DNA of 64,000 nucleotides, taken from NCBI RefSeq assembly GCF_000003195.3, contig NC_012875.2, forward strand, positions 11,870,174 through 11,934,173, written 5' to 3'. This document shows, one piece after another, positions 34,402 to 47,000 of this stretch. Every line of letters begins with the position of its first letter. Position 1 is the stretch's first letter. This DNA is from Sorghum bicolor. Its lineage: Eukaryota > Streptophyta > Magnoliopsida > Poales > Poaceae. The translations under genes were made by a program, and so were the position numbers. The notes beneath the pieces are model-generated. The model was not told the DNA's origin. It worked only from the letters and a program-made list of their open reading frames with translations, and made no database searches.

Positions 34402-35635
34402 TTACGTGGGTCTCAAACCCATCTCACTCGATACACTATCTATCATATTACGTGATAGTCCCTTTGTGAATTGATCTGCCAGATTCTTAGACGTATGGAC
34501 ATAGTTCAATGCTATAACTTTGGAGTTTCTCAATTTCTTGACAGTCTTCAAACGCCGTTTGACATGCCTTGTGGACTTCATGTTGTCCTTAGAACTGTTG
34601 ACTTTTGTGATCACTGTTTGATTGTCACAGTTCATGGAAATAGCCGGCACAGGTTTTTCAACCACCGGTAGATCCAACAGGAGTTCACGAAGCCACTCGG
34701 CCTCAGGGGCCGACGGTGTCTAATGCTGTGAGTTCTGCTTCCATGGTTGACTTTGTTAAGATAGTTTGCTTGCAAGACTTCCATGAAACTGCGCCACCTC
34801 CAAGCAGAAACATATATCCACATGTGGCCTTTAACACATCAGCATCAGATATCCAATTTGCATCACAATAACCCTCTAATACCTTGGTGTATCCGGTATA
34901 GTGAATGACATAGCTCACAGTACCTTTCAAATAGCGCATCACTCTCTCAAGAGCTTGCCAATGAATATCTCCCGGATTTGACACAAATCGGCTAAGTTTG
35001 CTCACTGCAAACGAGATATCAGGCCTCGTGGCACTTGCAAGGTACATCAGTGATCCTATAATTTTGGAGAATCTTAGTTGATCCCTTGCTATTCTTCGAT
35101 TTTTCCTTAATAGCACACTAGGATCATAAGGCGTAGGAGCAGATTGACAGTCATGGTACCCAAAGCGACTTAGAATCTTTTCCACATAGTGGGATTGCAC
35201 AAGTGTAATCCCACCATTGCCTTCTCTCGAAAGCTTAAAGTTTAGAATAATATCAGCTTCTCCCAAATCTTTCATCTCAAAGTTATTAGACAAAAAGTCT
35301 TTAACTTCCTTGATCACATCAAGGCTTGTCCCAAGGATGAGTATGTCATCCACGTACAGACAAAGGATCACAACTTCACCCCCACCAAGCCGATAGTACA
35401 CACATTTGTCAGCTTCATTAACAGCAAAGCCGGCAGAAGTTAAAGTTCTGTCAAACATCTGATGCCATTGTTTTGGAGCTTGTTTTAGGCCATATAGGGA
35501 TTTTAATAGCTTACACACCTTGCCCTTTTGACCACTTGTTACAAATCCATCAGGCTGATCCATATAGATCTCTTCCTCTAACTCTCCATTTAGGAAAGCT
35601 GTCTTCACATCCATCTGATGAATGAGAAGACCATG
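34402..35635 (-). pseudogene. Cop-1 RT (C-terminal part) and RNase H
   Basis: Read from 35635 leftward. The RT resumes with M-D-V-K-T-A-F-L-N-G and contains S-L-Y-G-L-K-Q-A-P and the catalytic Y-V-D-D. RNase H has G-Y-C-D-A-N-W, S-T-x-E-A-E and, after a frameshift near 34700, C-D-N-Q and H-x-R-R-L-K-type motifs ending at 34402. The first part of the RT is at 47689-48050, because Tat-2 inserted between the codons S-H-G and L-L-I-H. Confidence 0.9.
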
Positions 35636-36097
35636 TGTCGACGAAAGCTGGTCGGCAGTCTACCTTGGGGTATACCCACGGTAGTAGTTTATCGGTAGAC
35701 GGTGCGCAAACTACGAACTCGATGGTGACACAAGACACGGACAAGCTTTTTATCCAGGTTCGGCCGCCGAGTTGGCGTAATACCTACGTCCTGCGTCTGG
35801 TTGTATTGATTTGTGTTGAGAGAATATGATGTGTCCTAGGGGGGTCCCTTGCCCCTCCTTATATAGTCTGGAGGGCAGGGTTACAGATCTGGAAACTAAT
35901 CCTAGTCGGTTACAACTGCCATGGATAATTCGATATCAATTCTTATTCTAACCGACTAGAATCCTGCTTGATCTCCATATCTTGTTTCCTTGTGCGAAAC
36001 TCCAGGTTGTCGGATCAAGCCTTGAACTCGTCTCGTAATGGGCCAAGCCTCCTGGCCGAAGTCTAGCCGTAAGGGTATAGGGGTTTATACCCCCACA
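35636..36097 (-). repeat. 3' LTR of Tat-2
   Basis: Reads TGTGGGGGTATAAACC to CTTTCGTCGACA on the minus strand. The adjacent PPT on that strand is GCTCGGGGACTAGC (36098-36111). Confidence 0.95.
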
Positions 36098-36111
36098 GCT
36101 AGTCCCCGAGC

Positions 36112-36601
36112 ACCATGTATTGTGATGTAACACGCCGTCTTGAGCTTCTTCGATCAGCGAGGCTCGACGTCTTCAATAAGCAGGAAAGTCGCCCGAACAG
36201 TTGCAACGGTATTTTGACCAACTCAAAAGACAGTTGATCAACATGGACATCGAAGAAGCGAGTTGTTCGAAGAATGCATGGTGCTCTAAATTAAAAAAGA
36301 TTTCTTTCCTGGTGAAGTGTGCCCACATTACTTTTTTGAAAGGTATAGACATCAAAAAAGCAAGCATATTCACCGCAAGGTGAAGTGTGCCCACTTAGTC
36401 CCCGAGCCTGGTAGTAGGTGACGTAGGCACGTGGTGTCAGGGTCAAAATAAAAGTCCTCAAAGAAATTCTGTAGCTGAGATGCATCGCTAGATGCATCGT
36501 ACCGATGTAGTCCCCGAGCTTGCTGGAAGGCGAAGTATGAGCCTTGTAGCAAGGTCTAAAAAATTGAATTTACCAGTCCGTCTACAATTGAATAGACCAA
36601 T
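36112..36601 (-). other. Tat-2 3' internal spacer
   Basis: No gene. The word AGTCCCCGAGC recurs here at about 36100, 36398 and 36510 as isolated ancestors or relatives of the tandem array that follows. Confidence 0.6.
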
Positions 36602-36985
36602 CGACCAGTCCCCAAGCACCAAGTGCACTCCTTAGAATTCTGTGTTGCTGTACTGTACGACCAGTCCCCGAGCATCGAGTGCTCGGTGGTCGGTGCAGTC
36701 TTTAAAGCTTCGAGCTGATAGACTGGACGACCAGTCCCCGAGCGTCGAGTACTCGGTGGTCGGTGCAGTCCTTGAAGCTTCGAGCTGATAGACTGGACGA
36801 CCAGTCCCCGAGCGTCGAGTACTCGGTGGTCGGTGCAGTCCTTGAAGTTTCGAGCTGATAGACTGCGCGACCAGTCCCCGAGCGTCGAGTGCTCGGTGGT
36901 CGGTGCAGTCCTTGAAGTTTCGAGCTGATAGAATGGGCGACCAGTCCCCGAGCGTCGAGTGCTCGGTGGTCGGTGCAGTCCTTGG
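36602..36985. repeat. 70-base tandem array of Tat-2
   Basis: CGACCAGTCCCC starts at 36602, 36658, 36728, 36798, 36868 and 36938, so the last five starts have an exact 70-base period. Each unit holds CGACCA near its start and TGGTCG about 30 bases later, with an imperfect GAGC/GCTC dyad between. The array lies between the antisense promoter and the 3' LTR. Confidence 0.93.
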
Positions 36986-37272
36986 ATTGTTGACTCTCTG
37001 GCATATGTGTCTTCTTGTTTTTGAAAAGATCTTTCCAGTTAAAGTTGACGTGACGAGACCTCCTGACGGGGTGTCAGATGGATGCATGAAAAATTGCGCC
37101 TGGCAACTGTGCAGCCGCCCTTTGCATGGTTTGAGAAAAAGAAACCATCAATTGGTACAAAAACTCCGCCGCATTAATTGTCTATAATCATTGTAAACCG
37201 AAACGCCGCATCCGCCGCATGGCCCGCCCACTTCCCGAGAATACGGGAAGTGGGAGAGGTGGAGTTGCGGGT

Positions 37273-37280
37273 TATAAGAG
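37273..37280 (+). promoter_or_regulatory. TATA box of the Tat-2 antisense gene
   Basis: GGTTATAAGAGCC lies 118 bases before the ATG at 37391 in an otherwise GC-rich leader. This parallels the Tat-1 antisense promoter. Confidence 0.55.
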
Positions 37281-37390
37281 CCTGACAGTTCCGCCTGTAC
37301 TGCTTACCCTGCCATTGCCTTCAAGCCTTCCGCTCTCGCCTCCTTCAACCACCTGCATCTTCCTAACTCAAGCCCACTTTCGCACCTCCA

Positions 37391-40300
37391 ATGGCGAAGA
37401 GCGACTCCAAGAAGAGGGCCGAACTGATGGCCAAGGAGTGGAAAAAGTCCCGCAGCACCACGAAATCTCTTGGTGACCTCGTCGATATGGGGCTTCTGCA
37501 CAGCCCGGAGCTCGGCGGCTGGAGGGCGCCGGAGGGGGAGAGCTACCCCGACCCCCGCGCCGGTGAGATCGTCGTATTTGAAGATTTCATTAAGAGGGGC
37601 TTTGGTGTTCCTGTTCATCCTTTTCTTCAAGGTCTTCTTTTGTATTATGAGATCGGGATTTGCAATCTGCACCCGAACTCAATTCTCCTCATTTCCACTT
37701 TTATCCACCTGTGCGAGGCCTATGTTGGCATAGAGCCGCACTTCGATCTTTTTCGGTATCTTTTCTGCTTGAGGAAGAAGGGAGCGGTTGGAGGCTCCAA
37801 GGTTGCAGGTGGAGTATACCTCAACCTTCGTGATGGAATGAAGAATCGCTACCTGCACTGTCCATGGAACACTTCCTTGACCGAATGGTACAGGAAGTGG
37901 TTCTACATCAGGGAGGAACCGGGCAGCTCCACGTTCTGCGACGTGGGATACATTCCTGAGAAGAGGATGAGCTGGACCGACCGCCCGGAGTTCGACGGTC
38001 CAGTGGCGGATCTCATGAAGCTGATCGACTGGTCGCGCCTGGACGGGCTTGGCGTGGTCGGCAACTTCATTTGTCGTCGGGTGATGCCCTGCCAGAAGAG
38101 GGTGCACTCGGCGTACGAGTATGCCGGAAGCGTGGACCCGACCAGGATGCGGCCGGAGATCTTGGAGAAAGCGGAGGTACAACAGCTGTTGAACGAGCTG
38201 TTTAACTTCGCGGACGGAGGCTTCATCCGTGGCAGTGATCGGGTGCAAGCCTTCAAGTTAGGACGACCAGCACCAAAGGTATCGTGCAGATTATTTTGTT
38301 TTAGCATTCGTATATCGTCTGCAGCTGACTCATCTCTGTTGCTTTTGCAGATCGGCGATGTCGACCGGTACACAGTGTATGTATCACTGGCACCGGGGAT
38401 GGAAAATCCTGCGGGAGAAGACCCGCCAGAGGAGGACGCTGCTCGGTGTACTCATTACACCAGCAGTGAGGAGGACCAAGCCCGCCCCGTCCCGACCTCC
38501 GAGGAGAGGGTAGCGGGGAAGAGGCCATTGCCGGCAGATCCCTTGCCGACACCGGAGCTGCCGGCAGATCTACCGGCGGAGAGCAGCCAAGCACCGAAGC
38601 GTCGTCGGCTCGTGCGGATCGTTGACGACGACGACGACGACGACGAGGAGGCTGCGCCGTCGTTGGTCCGACGGCCTCGGAGCCGCCCAGATAATGCGCC
38701 GGCCGCTACTGATCGAGTGGCCAGCGACCCCCCTGCACCGCAAGTTGTCGAGATGGGGGCGCAGGTGCCGACCGGCCGGGCGAGGAGGAGGTTCACCGCG
38801 ACCCACCGCCGATCAGACCTGTAAGTGTTCGACTTACGTATTTTGGACTCCTCTTTGTTTTTTTTTTTGAAATTACACTTTTGTTCCTGTAGTGCGGCGT
38901 CGGATGTCGACCCCGGCCAGGCTGCCAGCCAGGGGACGGGCGAGCCTGTCCGCGCTGCTGAAGATACGGCCCTCCAGACCACAGAGCAGCCTACAGCTGC
39001 AGCCGCGCCCTGGAGCACCGAGGGGCCCCCGCCCGCGGCACCGACTACGACAGGCAGCCCGACCAGGGCTGAAGAGGCTCCCCCAGCTGGCTCCACAGAA
39101 GAGGAGAGAAGAGCCCCGGCCCCTCCTCCCGCCGGAGAGGGTGAAGTCTCCGCACCGCCCCGAGCAGGGGCCGCTTCGACTGCAGGCTCCCCAGGCCTGG
39201 TCCAGGGACCAGTAGTGCCTGGGAAGGCTACCGGGAGCAACGCAGCGCGGGAGGAGGAAGCTCAGGCGGCCTCCGAGGACGAGGTGGAGGAGATTGAGGG
39301 TCGTCCCCGTGATGGCCGCCAACACGTGTATGTGTGGCGCCAACGCGGGGATCACTTTATCGAGCATGAAGAGCTCGCCGAGACCGAGGAGGCCGCCAGG
39401 GTGGAGCGCGCAGCCAAGCGCCTCGTCGACGATGTCAAGGTAAGCGAATTTTTGTACTGCTGTACATTCTATGCCTTGTCTTGCATGGTCATTAAATGTT
39501 CGCTTTGTAGGGCGCAATGAAAACGGCAAAGTACCGGAAACGGTGCTTTGACCAGATAGAAGGCGTCGTGGCCGAGAACAAGGCCCTGGCCGCGGAGGTA
39601 GACCGGCTGCGGTCGGAAGTCGGGGAGAAGGTGGCCGAGATGAGCGCCCAAGAGGAGCGTCGTCTCGACCTCACTCGTCGCTTGGCCGACCAGTACCGGC
39701 AGCGAGAAGGTTAGTCACACGCTCCGAGCAGCTTTGCGTACTTGTGTAGTTTGCTTTACTGACCAGTTTATGATTTACGCAAACTTGGAGGAGGAGGTGG
39801 CGCGCCTCCGACAAGAGAAGGAGCAGCTCAGCCAACAGCTTGCCGGTGCGCTGGAGTCCGGGCGGCGAGCAGGAGAGGAATTGGGTCGAAAGGACCGAGA
39901 ATTATCTGGTAATGGGTGCCGCCTAGTTGGCTGCTGTTTGTCGCCCCTTTGTTTGTTTGGTATGCCAAAAATAACGCTTTGTTTCGTTTGCAGTGCTCAA
40001 GGTGAACGCCAAGAAACACCTGGATGATCTGATCAAGGACCGGGACTCCTGGAAGGTCAACTGTTGCAAGATCTGGAAAGGAGTGTCCCCGGTCCTAGAC
40101 CTGATCAGTCCCGAGCTCCCAGAGAGCCAGCCCCACGCGCCACAGTTGACCCCGGTCGAGAAGGCGCAACGGGCGTGGGACTGGCTCCAGCAGTTCGTGA
40201 AGGACGCCGGGGAGTTTGCCGGCGCGCACGTCCTCAGCATGGTGCGCGCCCACTATCCCCTGGTCGACTTGAGCAGGCTGGAGAAGGGGTACCCAAAGGA

Positions 40301-40568
40301 GGTCGGCCCACAGGAAGCGGACGAGCTTCGGGGTAGTCTGCTGGATTTGTCGTCGACAGTGATCGGCGACATCAATCTGTGCGGAACGGCCACTCCCCCA
40401 GACCAGCCGAGTTCAGATAAGTCGGCCAGGGAGTTGTCGAGCGCGTCCGTTGCGGGAGATGGGCGGTCGACGCCTGCGGTCTCGACCAGCCAGGCGCCGG
40501 TGGCCCCGACCCCTTCGTCCGGGCAGCAGGGCCAGGCGGGTGATCAGCCCGAGCAGCTAGGCCAATAG
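37391..40568 (+). CDS. Antisense 'putative gypsy type transposon' (Transposase_28-like) protein of Tat-2, six exons
   Basis: Exons: 37391-38278, 38351-38820, 38893-39439, 39511-39709, 39783-39908 and 39994-40568. They sum to 2805 bases with matching phases and give 934 residues. Exon 1 (296 residues) resembles the grass Transposase_28 domain: G-D-L-V-D-M-G-L-L, V-V-F-E-D-F-I-K-R-G-F-G, F-L-Q-G-L-L-L-Y-Y-E-I-G-I-C-N-L, P-N-S-I. Exons 2-3 are low-complexity P/A/E-rich with an acidic run (seven Asp) near residue 417. Exons 4-5 are predicted coiled coil (E/R/L heptads) and exon 6 starts with a helical domain (W-D-W-L-Q-Q-F-V). All junctions are GT-AG except the acceptor before exon 5, which reads CAA instead of CAG at 39782. 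It lies opposite to gag-pol, with 277 bases between its stop and that of pol. Function unknown. Confidence 0.75.
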
Positions 40569-40845
40569 AGTAGTCTGTAGGAATAGACTAGTGTCTGCCC
40601 GTCAGGGTATTTATTGTAAACTTTGTATGTAAAGTTTGTAATAAAGTTTGCTTTTTGTCATGACTGTTGTTTTGAGCGCTGTAAGAATATCTGAGTGACG
40701 TGTCACCGTATTCGTCTTGGTAGTCGTTAAGAGCATCCATTGCAGGAGTTTTGCCGAGTGCTGTGTGCGACAAGGTATAGGCAAAAAATAGAGAATTTCA
40801 TTATCAACAATTATAAGATACTTACAGAGGAAAGTTATTAAAACT

Positions 40846-43800
40846 TTATGGATAGAAACGTCGCAGTTTGTCTATGTGCCAAGAGTTAGGCACTCGTGTT
40901 CCGTCTGGGTATGCCAATCTGTAGGACGTAGGTCGTGTGACCTCGGTCACCACGAAGGGTCCTTCCCAGGGAGTGGATAGCTTGTGCATTCCCTCCTGGC
41001 TTGTTTTCCATCGAAGTACCAGATCGCCGACCACGAAGGAACGGTCCTTGACGTTCCTGTTGTAGTATCGCCTGACTGCCGCGAGATATTTTGCTGTTCG
41101 GAGACAAGAATCTAGACGCTTTTCCTCCATGCAATTGATTTCGAGTTCTCTGGCGTTGTCGGCGGTCGCCTGGTCGAAGTGTTCGATTCTAGGAGATCCG
41201 AAGTGTATGTCAGACGGCAGGACCGCCTCTGCACCGTACACCATGAAGTAGGGAGACACCCCTGTGTTTCGACTGGTCTGAGTTCGGAGGCCCCAGACCA
41301 CTGCCGGCAATTCTTTCATCCATCGACCGGGTGCTCTGTCGTTTTCGGTGTACAACCTTTTCTTTAGGGCGTCAACGATCATTCCGTTAGCACGTTCAAC
41401 TTGACCGTTGGCACGTGGATGTGCCACTGACACGTATTTTATGACTATGCCTCTGTCATCGCAGAAGTCCCAAAAAGTGGTGCCAGTAAACTGAGTGCCC
41501 AGGTCGGTGATTATGCTGTTCGGGATGCCGAATCTGTGTATGATTTGATTGAGGAACTCCACAGCCTTTTCGGAGGTTGCCTTGACCAGAGGCATGTGTT
41601 CAATCCACTTGGAGAACTTGTCGATTAACACGAAAACAAACTTGAAATTGCCCGGGGCTGGTTTAAATGGCCCGATCATGTCAAGCCCCCAGCAAGCAAA
41701 GGGCCAAGACGACGGGATGGTTTGAATTTCGTGGGCAGGTACGTGGGTCCTCTTAGCAAAAAACTGACATCCTTCGCAATGTCGAACCAGTTTTTCTGCG
41801 TCGCCGACCGCGGTTGGCCAATAAAAACCTGCTCGGAAAGCCTTTCCGACCAGCGTTCTGGATGCGGCGTGATTGCCGCAGGATCCAGCATGTATGTCCT
41901 CTAAGAGCCTGATACCATCATCTTGGGGTATGCACTTGAGCAGTACTTCGGAGCTTGCGTTTTTCCGCATGAGTTTGCCGTCGACCAGGATGTAGTTCTT
42001 TGATCGTCGAATGAGGCGCTCGTTCTCTGTTTTGTCCTGAAGGCCTGTCCCGTCCGATATGTATTTGATGAACGGGGTACGCCAGTCATGCCCACCGGTT
42101 GTCGGAGTGGCGTCGTCTATGAGCATTGCCTCGGTGGGCTGCTTGTCGACCAGGGAGGAGCCTACGCTCGGCTCATGGATGTCCTGGACGAAAATACCCC
42201 GCGGGATCTGGGCCCGAGATGAGCCTAACTTCGACAACGCATCTGCTGCTTGGTTCTTATCCCGGACCACGTGGATGTACTCTATGCCGTAGAAGTTGGT
42301 TTCCCATTTGCGAATTTCTTTGCAGTAGAGATCCATCTTCTCGTGGGTTGCGTCCCACTCCTTGTTGAGCTGGTTGATGACCAAAGCGGAGTCGCCGTAA
42401 ACATAGAGGCGCTTGACTCCCAGCTCGACGGCTAGTCTTATGCCATGCAAGCATGCTTCGTATTCGGCGACGTTGTTTGTCGCCGGAAAAAGGATCCGAA
42501 GGACGTAACGCAGTTTGTCCTTGTTGGGTGATACGAACAGTATCCCAGCGCCGGCACCGTTGACGTTCAAGGACCCGTCAAAGAACATTGACCAGTGGTC
42601 TGAGACATCGGGAACGGAAGGCTCGTTGAGATCCGTCCATTCAGCAATGAAATCGACCAGGGCCTGAGACTTGACAGTGGTGCGACTCTGGAACTCCAGG
42701 GAAAATGGACATAATTCCATTGCCCATTTCACGATTCTGCCATTGGCGTCTTTATTGCGCAGGATGTCCCCGAGAGGGAAACTGGTTGTCACCAGGACTC
42801 GATGGCCGTCGAAGTAGTGCTTCAGCTTTCTTGACGTTATTAGAATGGCGTATATGAGCTTCTGTATTTGTGGGTACCTGGCCTTGGACTCGTTTAAGAC
42901 TTCACTTATGAAGTAAACTGGTCTCTGGACCTTGTAGGCGTGACCTGGTTCACCTCGCTCGACCACTATTGCCGTGGAGACAACCCTGTCGGTTGCAGCA
43001 ATGTAAAGGAGTAGGTCTTCATTGGGCTGAGGCGCTGTAAGGACAGGTGGTGAAGTGAGGAAGGTCTTAAGCTGGTTGAATGCGGTGTCGGCTTCTTCTG
43101 TCCAAGAAAATTTTTCCGACGCTTTTAACAGTTTGAAGAAAGGGAGGCCTTTTTCTCCTAGCCTTGAGATGAAGCGACTGAGGGCGGCCATACATCCTGT
43201 TAGCTTTTGGATATCCTTTACGTTCTTCGGTGGTCGCATGTCGAGTACCGCCTTTACTTTTGAAGGGTTTGGTCGTATGCCGTCGCGACTGACAACGTTG
43301 CCGAGCAGTAGACCGGAAGGGACGCCGAAAATGCATTTCTTGGGGTTGAGCTTCCACTTGTACCTATTAAGTGCCTTGAAGGTTCGGTCTAAGTTGTCGA
43401 TTAGGGTGCTCGCGTCCCTTGTTTTTACGACCACGTCGTCCACATAGGCCTCGACGAGGTCATCACGAATCTCGTCGTGGAGGCATTGCTGGATGGACCT
43501 TTGATAAGTGGCTCCGGCATTTTTGAGTCCGAAAGACATGGTCGTGTAGCAGTATGCGCCGAAGGGTGTGATAAAGGATGTTTTGATCTGATCTTCTTCC
43601 TTTAGCGAGATCTGGTGATAACCAGAGTAGCAGTCTAGAAAGGAGAGGAGTTCGCATCCGGCCGTTGAGTCGACCACCTCGTCGATGCGAGGGAGACCAA
43701 AAGGATCTTTAGGACAGTGTTTGTTGAGATCAGTGTAATCAACGCACATTCTCCATTCATTATTCTTTTTGCGTACAAGAACCGGATTGGCGAGCCAATC

Positions 43801-44031
43801 GGGGTGATACACTTCTTTTATGAATCCGGCTGCTAGAAGCTGTGTTATTTCTGTCCTAATAGCCTCCTTTTTGTCACGAGCGAACCGTCGCAGTTTTTGC
43901 TTGATTGGTCTTGCGGTCTTCGAGACATTTAAGGAGTGCTCGATCAGGTTTCGTGGGACACCGGGCATGTCTGCGGGTTTCCTTGCGAAAACGCTCACGT
44001 TGTCCCTTAGAAACCTGACGAGCGCGTCTTC
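40846..44031 (-). CDS. Pol of Tat-2 (RT, RNase H, aRNase H, integrase)
   Basis: The frame is open from directly after the in-frame TAG that ends gag-protease. The first Met is at 43998 (1050 residues from there). [26 protein letters not shown], catalytic Y-V-D-D. RNase H of Ty3 type follows, then archaeal-type RNase H with F-F-D-G-S, A-E-Y-E-A, Y-G-D-S-A-L-V and N-Q-A-A-D-A-L, giving a full D-E-D-D set. Integrase has H-H-C-C zinc residues, then L-D-M-I-G, T-D-L-G-T-Q-F and Q-V-E-R-A-N-G carrying the D-D-E triad. It ends near W-H-I-D-K-L-R-R-F. All catalytic residues I can check are present. Confidence 0.93.
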   Translation of the reverse strand, partial: EDALVRFLRDNVSVFARKPADMPGVPRNLIEHSLNVSKTARPIKQKLRRFARDKKEAIRTEITQLLAAGFIKEVYHPDWLANPVLVRKKNNEWRMCVDYTDLNKHCPKDPFGLPRIDEVVDSTAGCELLSFLDCYSGYHQISLKEEDQIKTSFITPFGAYCYTTMSFGLKNAGATYQRSIQQCLHDEIRDDLVEAYVDDVVVKTRDASTLIDNLDRTFKALNRYKWKLNPKKCIFGVPSGLLLGNVVSRDGIRPNPSKVKAVLDMRPPKNVKDIQKLTGCMAALSRFISRLGEKGLPFFKLLKASEKFSWTEEADTAFNQLKTFLTSPPVLTAPQPNEDLLLYIAATDRVVSTAIVVERGEPGHAYKVQRPVYFISEVLNESKARYPQIQKLIYAILITSRKLKHYFDGHRVLVTTSFPLGDILRNKDANGRIVKWAMELCPFSLEFQSRTTVKSQALVDFIAEWTDLNEPSVPDVSDHWSMFFDGSLNVNGAGAGILFVSPNKDKLRYVLRILFPATNNVAEYEACLHGIRLAVELGVKRLYVYGDSALVINQLNKEWDATHEKMDLYCKEIRKWETNFYGIEYIHVVRDKNQAADALSKLGSSRAQIPRGIFVQDIHEPSVGSSLVDKQPTEAMLIDDATPTTGGHDWRTPFIKYISDGTGLQDKTENERLIRRSKNYILVDGKLMRKNASSEVLLKCIPQDDGIRLLEDIHAGSCGNHAASRTLVGKAFRAGFYWPTAVGDAEKLVRHCEGCQFFAKRTHVPAHEIQTIPSSWPFACWGLDMIGPFKPAPGNFKFVFVLIDKFSKWIEHMPLVKATSEKAVEFLNQIIHRFGIPNSIITDLGTQFTGTTFWDFCDDRGIVIKYVSVAHPRANGQVERANGMIVDALKKRLYTENDRAPGRWMKELPAVVWGLRTQTSRNTGVSPYFMVYGAEAVLPSDIHFGSPRIEHFDQATADNARELEINCMEEKRLDSCLRTAKYLAAVRRYYNRNVKDRSFVVGDLVLRWKTSQEGMHKLSTPWEGPFVVTEVTRPTSYRLAYPDGTRVPNSWHIDKLRRFYP

Positions 44032-47000
44032 CTATTTTGGATCCAGGTTGGCCCCGATGCGGGCTGTCTTCTCGGGGTTGCCTTCGACCAGCTGCACTTC
44101 TTTGTACTCCTTGGATTTTGAGTTCTTCCTGGCTGTCGCCTGTTCGGGTAATCGGAGCTGGTCGGGAGGTAGCTGTGCGGCTTGGTTTGCTGTTTCCGCC
44201 ATGCGGATTGAGAGGTCAATTGCCTCGGTGATCTTGAAGCTTTCTTCTTCGCAGGTGTACGCAGTGTAGACGTTGCCTCTGACGGTTAGGACACCCTTCT
44301 CCGTGGGCATCTTAAGGACTAGGTATGAGTAGTGCGGGACTGCCATGAACTTTGTCAGCGATGGGCGGCCCAGTATGGCGTGATAGGTCCCGTCGAAATC
44401 CGCGACTACGAAGTTGATGAACTCCGTCCGGAAGTGGTCGGGTGTGCCGAATTGGACAGGCAATGTTATCTGTCCGAGAGGCACTGAACTTTGACCTGGC
44501 AAAACCCCCCAGAATTGGGCGTCGTAAGGTTTTAGTTGTGCAGGGGATATCTTGAGGGCGGGCAGGCTGTTGCGGAAGAGGATGTCAATGGAGCTTCCCC
44601 CGTCCACGAGCACTCGCTCGAATCTGATGCTGTTGATGCAAGGGTCCAGAATCAGGGGGAAACGACCCGGCTCTGGGATAGCGGCCCACTGGTGCTTCTT
44701 GCTGAACGAGATCTCTCTGTGGGACCACGGGGGGAATTTTGGGTCTGCGATCAGCCCGTCCGTGCTGTCTATGTTGAGGCAAGCTCTCTTTAACAGCTTT
44801 CTTTCTCGCTTGGATTCAATGGAGACCCTGCCCCCGAAAATGGAGTGGACCACGTCGGTGGGGCTGACGTACTGGTGTCGGGGGTCTCTATCTTGGTCCT
44901 CGTCCTCATCTTCGTGGTCACACCCGTCTCGCTTGTTGTTTTTCCTGGCGGAGTCGTCTTGGGCGGCCCGCCGTGTATAGATGCTTTTGAGGACGCGGCA
45001 CTCTTCCATGGTATGATTATACTTTGGGTGCAGTTGGCATGGTCCCTTCAACGTTTTGTTGTAGTCTTCCTGGTAGTCCCGTTGTCCGTTGGGACGCTTG
45101 ACCGTGTTTACTTCGTGATCGTAGTCGCGAGGGCGCTTTCCTCTGAAATCGTCGCGGTTGTCGCACCGCCGATCCCAACCCTCTCGGTGATCGCGGTTGT
45201 CGGAGCGGCGGTGGCTTCTGCTGTCGTAGCGACCACGACCATCATCTCGCCGGGAAGGCTGGTCGGGACCTCTCGCATCGTCTCGGATTAGTTTTTCTGC
45301 GTCGTCGGCATCGGCGTAATTTTTGGCCGTGGCGAGGAGCTCTGCTACCGTTGTTGGACGTTTACGCAGCAGCTTGTTCCTCAGCGCTTCGTGGAAACGC
45401 AGGCCCTTGATGAAGGCTGAGATGGCCTCGTCGTGGGAAATCTTCGGGATTTTGAGGCGCATATCCGAGAATCGTCGGATGTAATCGCGCAGGGGTTCAT
45501 TCTTCCTGTCCCTTATCCTTTCGAGGTCATAGTTGTTGCCGGGCTGCTCGCATGTGGCGATGAAGTTGTCGATGAAAGCCTGGCGTAGCTCTTCCCAAGA
45601 GTCGAAAGAGTCCTCGGGCAAGCCAAGAAGCCACTGATGACCAGCCTGGTCGAGGACTACGGGGAAGTAGTTAGCCATGACGTGCTCATCCCCTGCCGCT
45701 GATCGGACGGCGATTTCATAGAGGGTGATCCAGTTCTCTGGATTTTCCTTGCCGTCGTATTTTTTAAGTTTTTCGAGCTTGAAATTGCGGGGCCACACGA
45801 CCTGGCGGAGGTGTGAGGAGAATTGTCTTAGGCCCGGAGGACCGTGCGTTGCATCGTACTCGATGCGGCGCAGGTTTTCGTGGACTGCTCTCTCTGCGGC
45901 GCGCCTGTTGATGCGGTCCCGGGCATCTTTGGGAGGGATGTCGTGGCGGAGGTCCCTGTGCTGGTTTACTTCTTGGCCGCGTACGTGGTTCTGCTTGCGA
46001 CGACCGTCGGCGTCCCGACTACCATTGTCGCGCCGTGAGTCCCCTCGACGGTTGTCGGGGGAGCGGCTGCGGTGACGCCTGCTGGGAGGCGGTGGGGCCC
46101 GGCTACGATTAGTCTGGTCAGAGGCGGCTCCCGTATAAGAGACGTCCTGGACTCTCTTGAGCAGAGTGGCTGTTTGTCCCATTGCAGCGATCAGGTGTGC
46201 TCGGATGCTGGTTCGGACTCCCTGGCATTCGGGGGTATCAGGAAGCCGATCTAGGTTAGCCATGGCGACAGCCACGTTGGCGCTTGGCGTTTTGTAGACT
46301 GGCTGGTCCCCGACCATGTCAAAGGCATCGTTGAGATTATTTGGTGGCATTTGTTGTTGCTCGTCTGCGCGTCATCGGGCGCGATCGGTGTTGCGCTGTT
46401 CGCGGAGTTGCCTCTGGTCATCTGTTTCTCCATCAACGACCGGTTCGTCGGCGCTGACATTGAACACAATATCCCCTCGCCGGGGGGGAAATATCGGGAA
46501 TCGGTCGAAACCCAGAGGGTGTGAAGGAAAATCCAGGTCGTAGTCCTCGTCTTCGGTGTTTATAACCTCGGTGGGGACGGAACCGGTGCTTGAGTTGGTG
46601 CTGGAAACCTGGCCGTCCCGTAGTTCTCGGATTGTCACCATGTTGACGTAGTGACGATCGTTCCTTGTCGGCAACCAACCCGCCTTGCTGAAAACGGATT
46701 GGGTGTGCTGTGAGTAAACAGAGGCCGAGTTGTTCAGGCCGCAAGGATAATCTTCCTTCTTGAGCTCGATGGATCGTCCTGAGGGTGTTGAGGTTATCGT
46801 CAGAGACGTTCCCAGCCGTTCGTGTGTGGCGACACGAGTTGGCCGGCGGGATTTGAAAAAATCCGCTGGAGCAGCTTGGTCGGGCCGACGCAGAACTCCG
46901 TCTACTAGTTGGGAAACTTCGAGTAGCTTGGAGTCAGCGCGATCAAGCGCTTGGAGAAGGTCCGAGCTGTCGATCTTCTTTCCCTTGTAGAGCGGGAGCG

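Noticed and set aside
36602..36985. Regular repeats resembling a CRISPR array
   Set aside because: Direct 70-base units without unique spacers inside a plant LTR retrotransposon, so it is a tandem array.
38455..39529. Long minus-strand frames opposite the Tat-2 antisense gene
   Set aside because: GC-rich sequence gives long frames on both strands. The splice phases and domain support only the plus strand.
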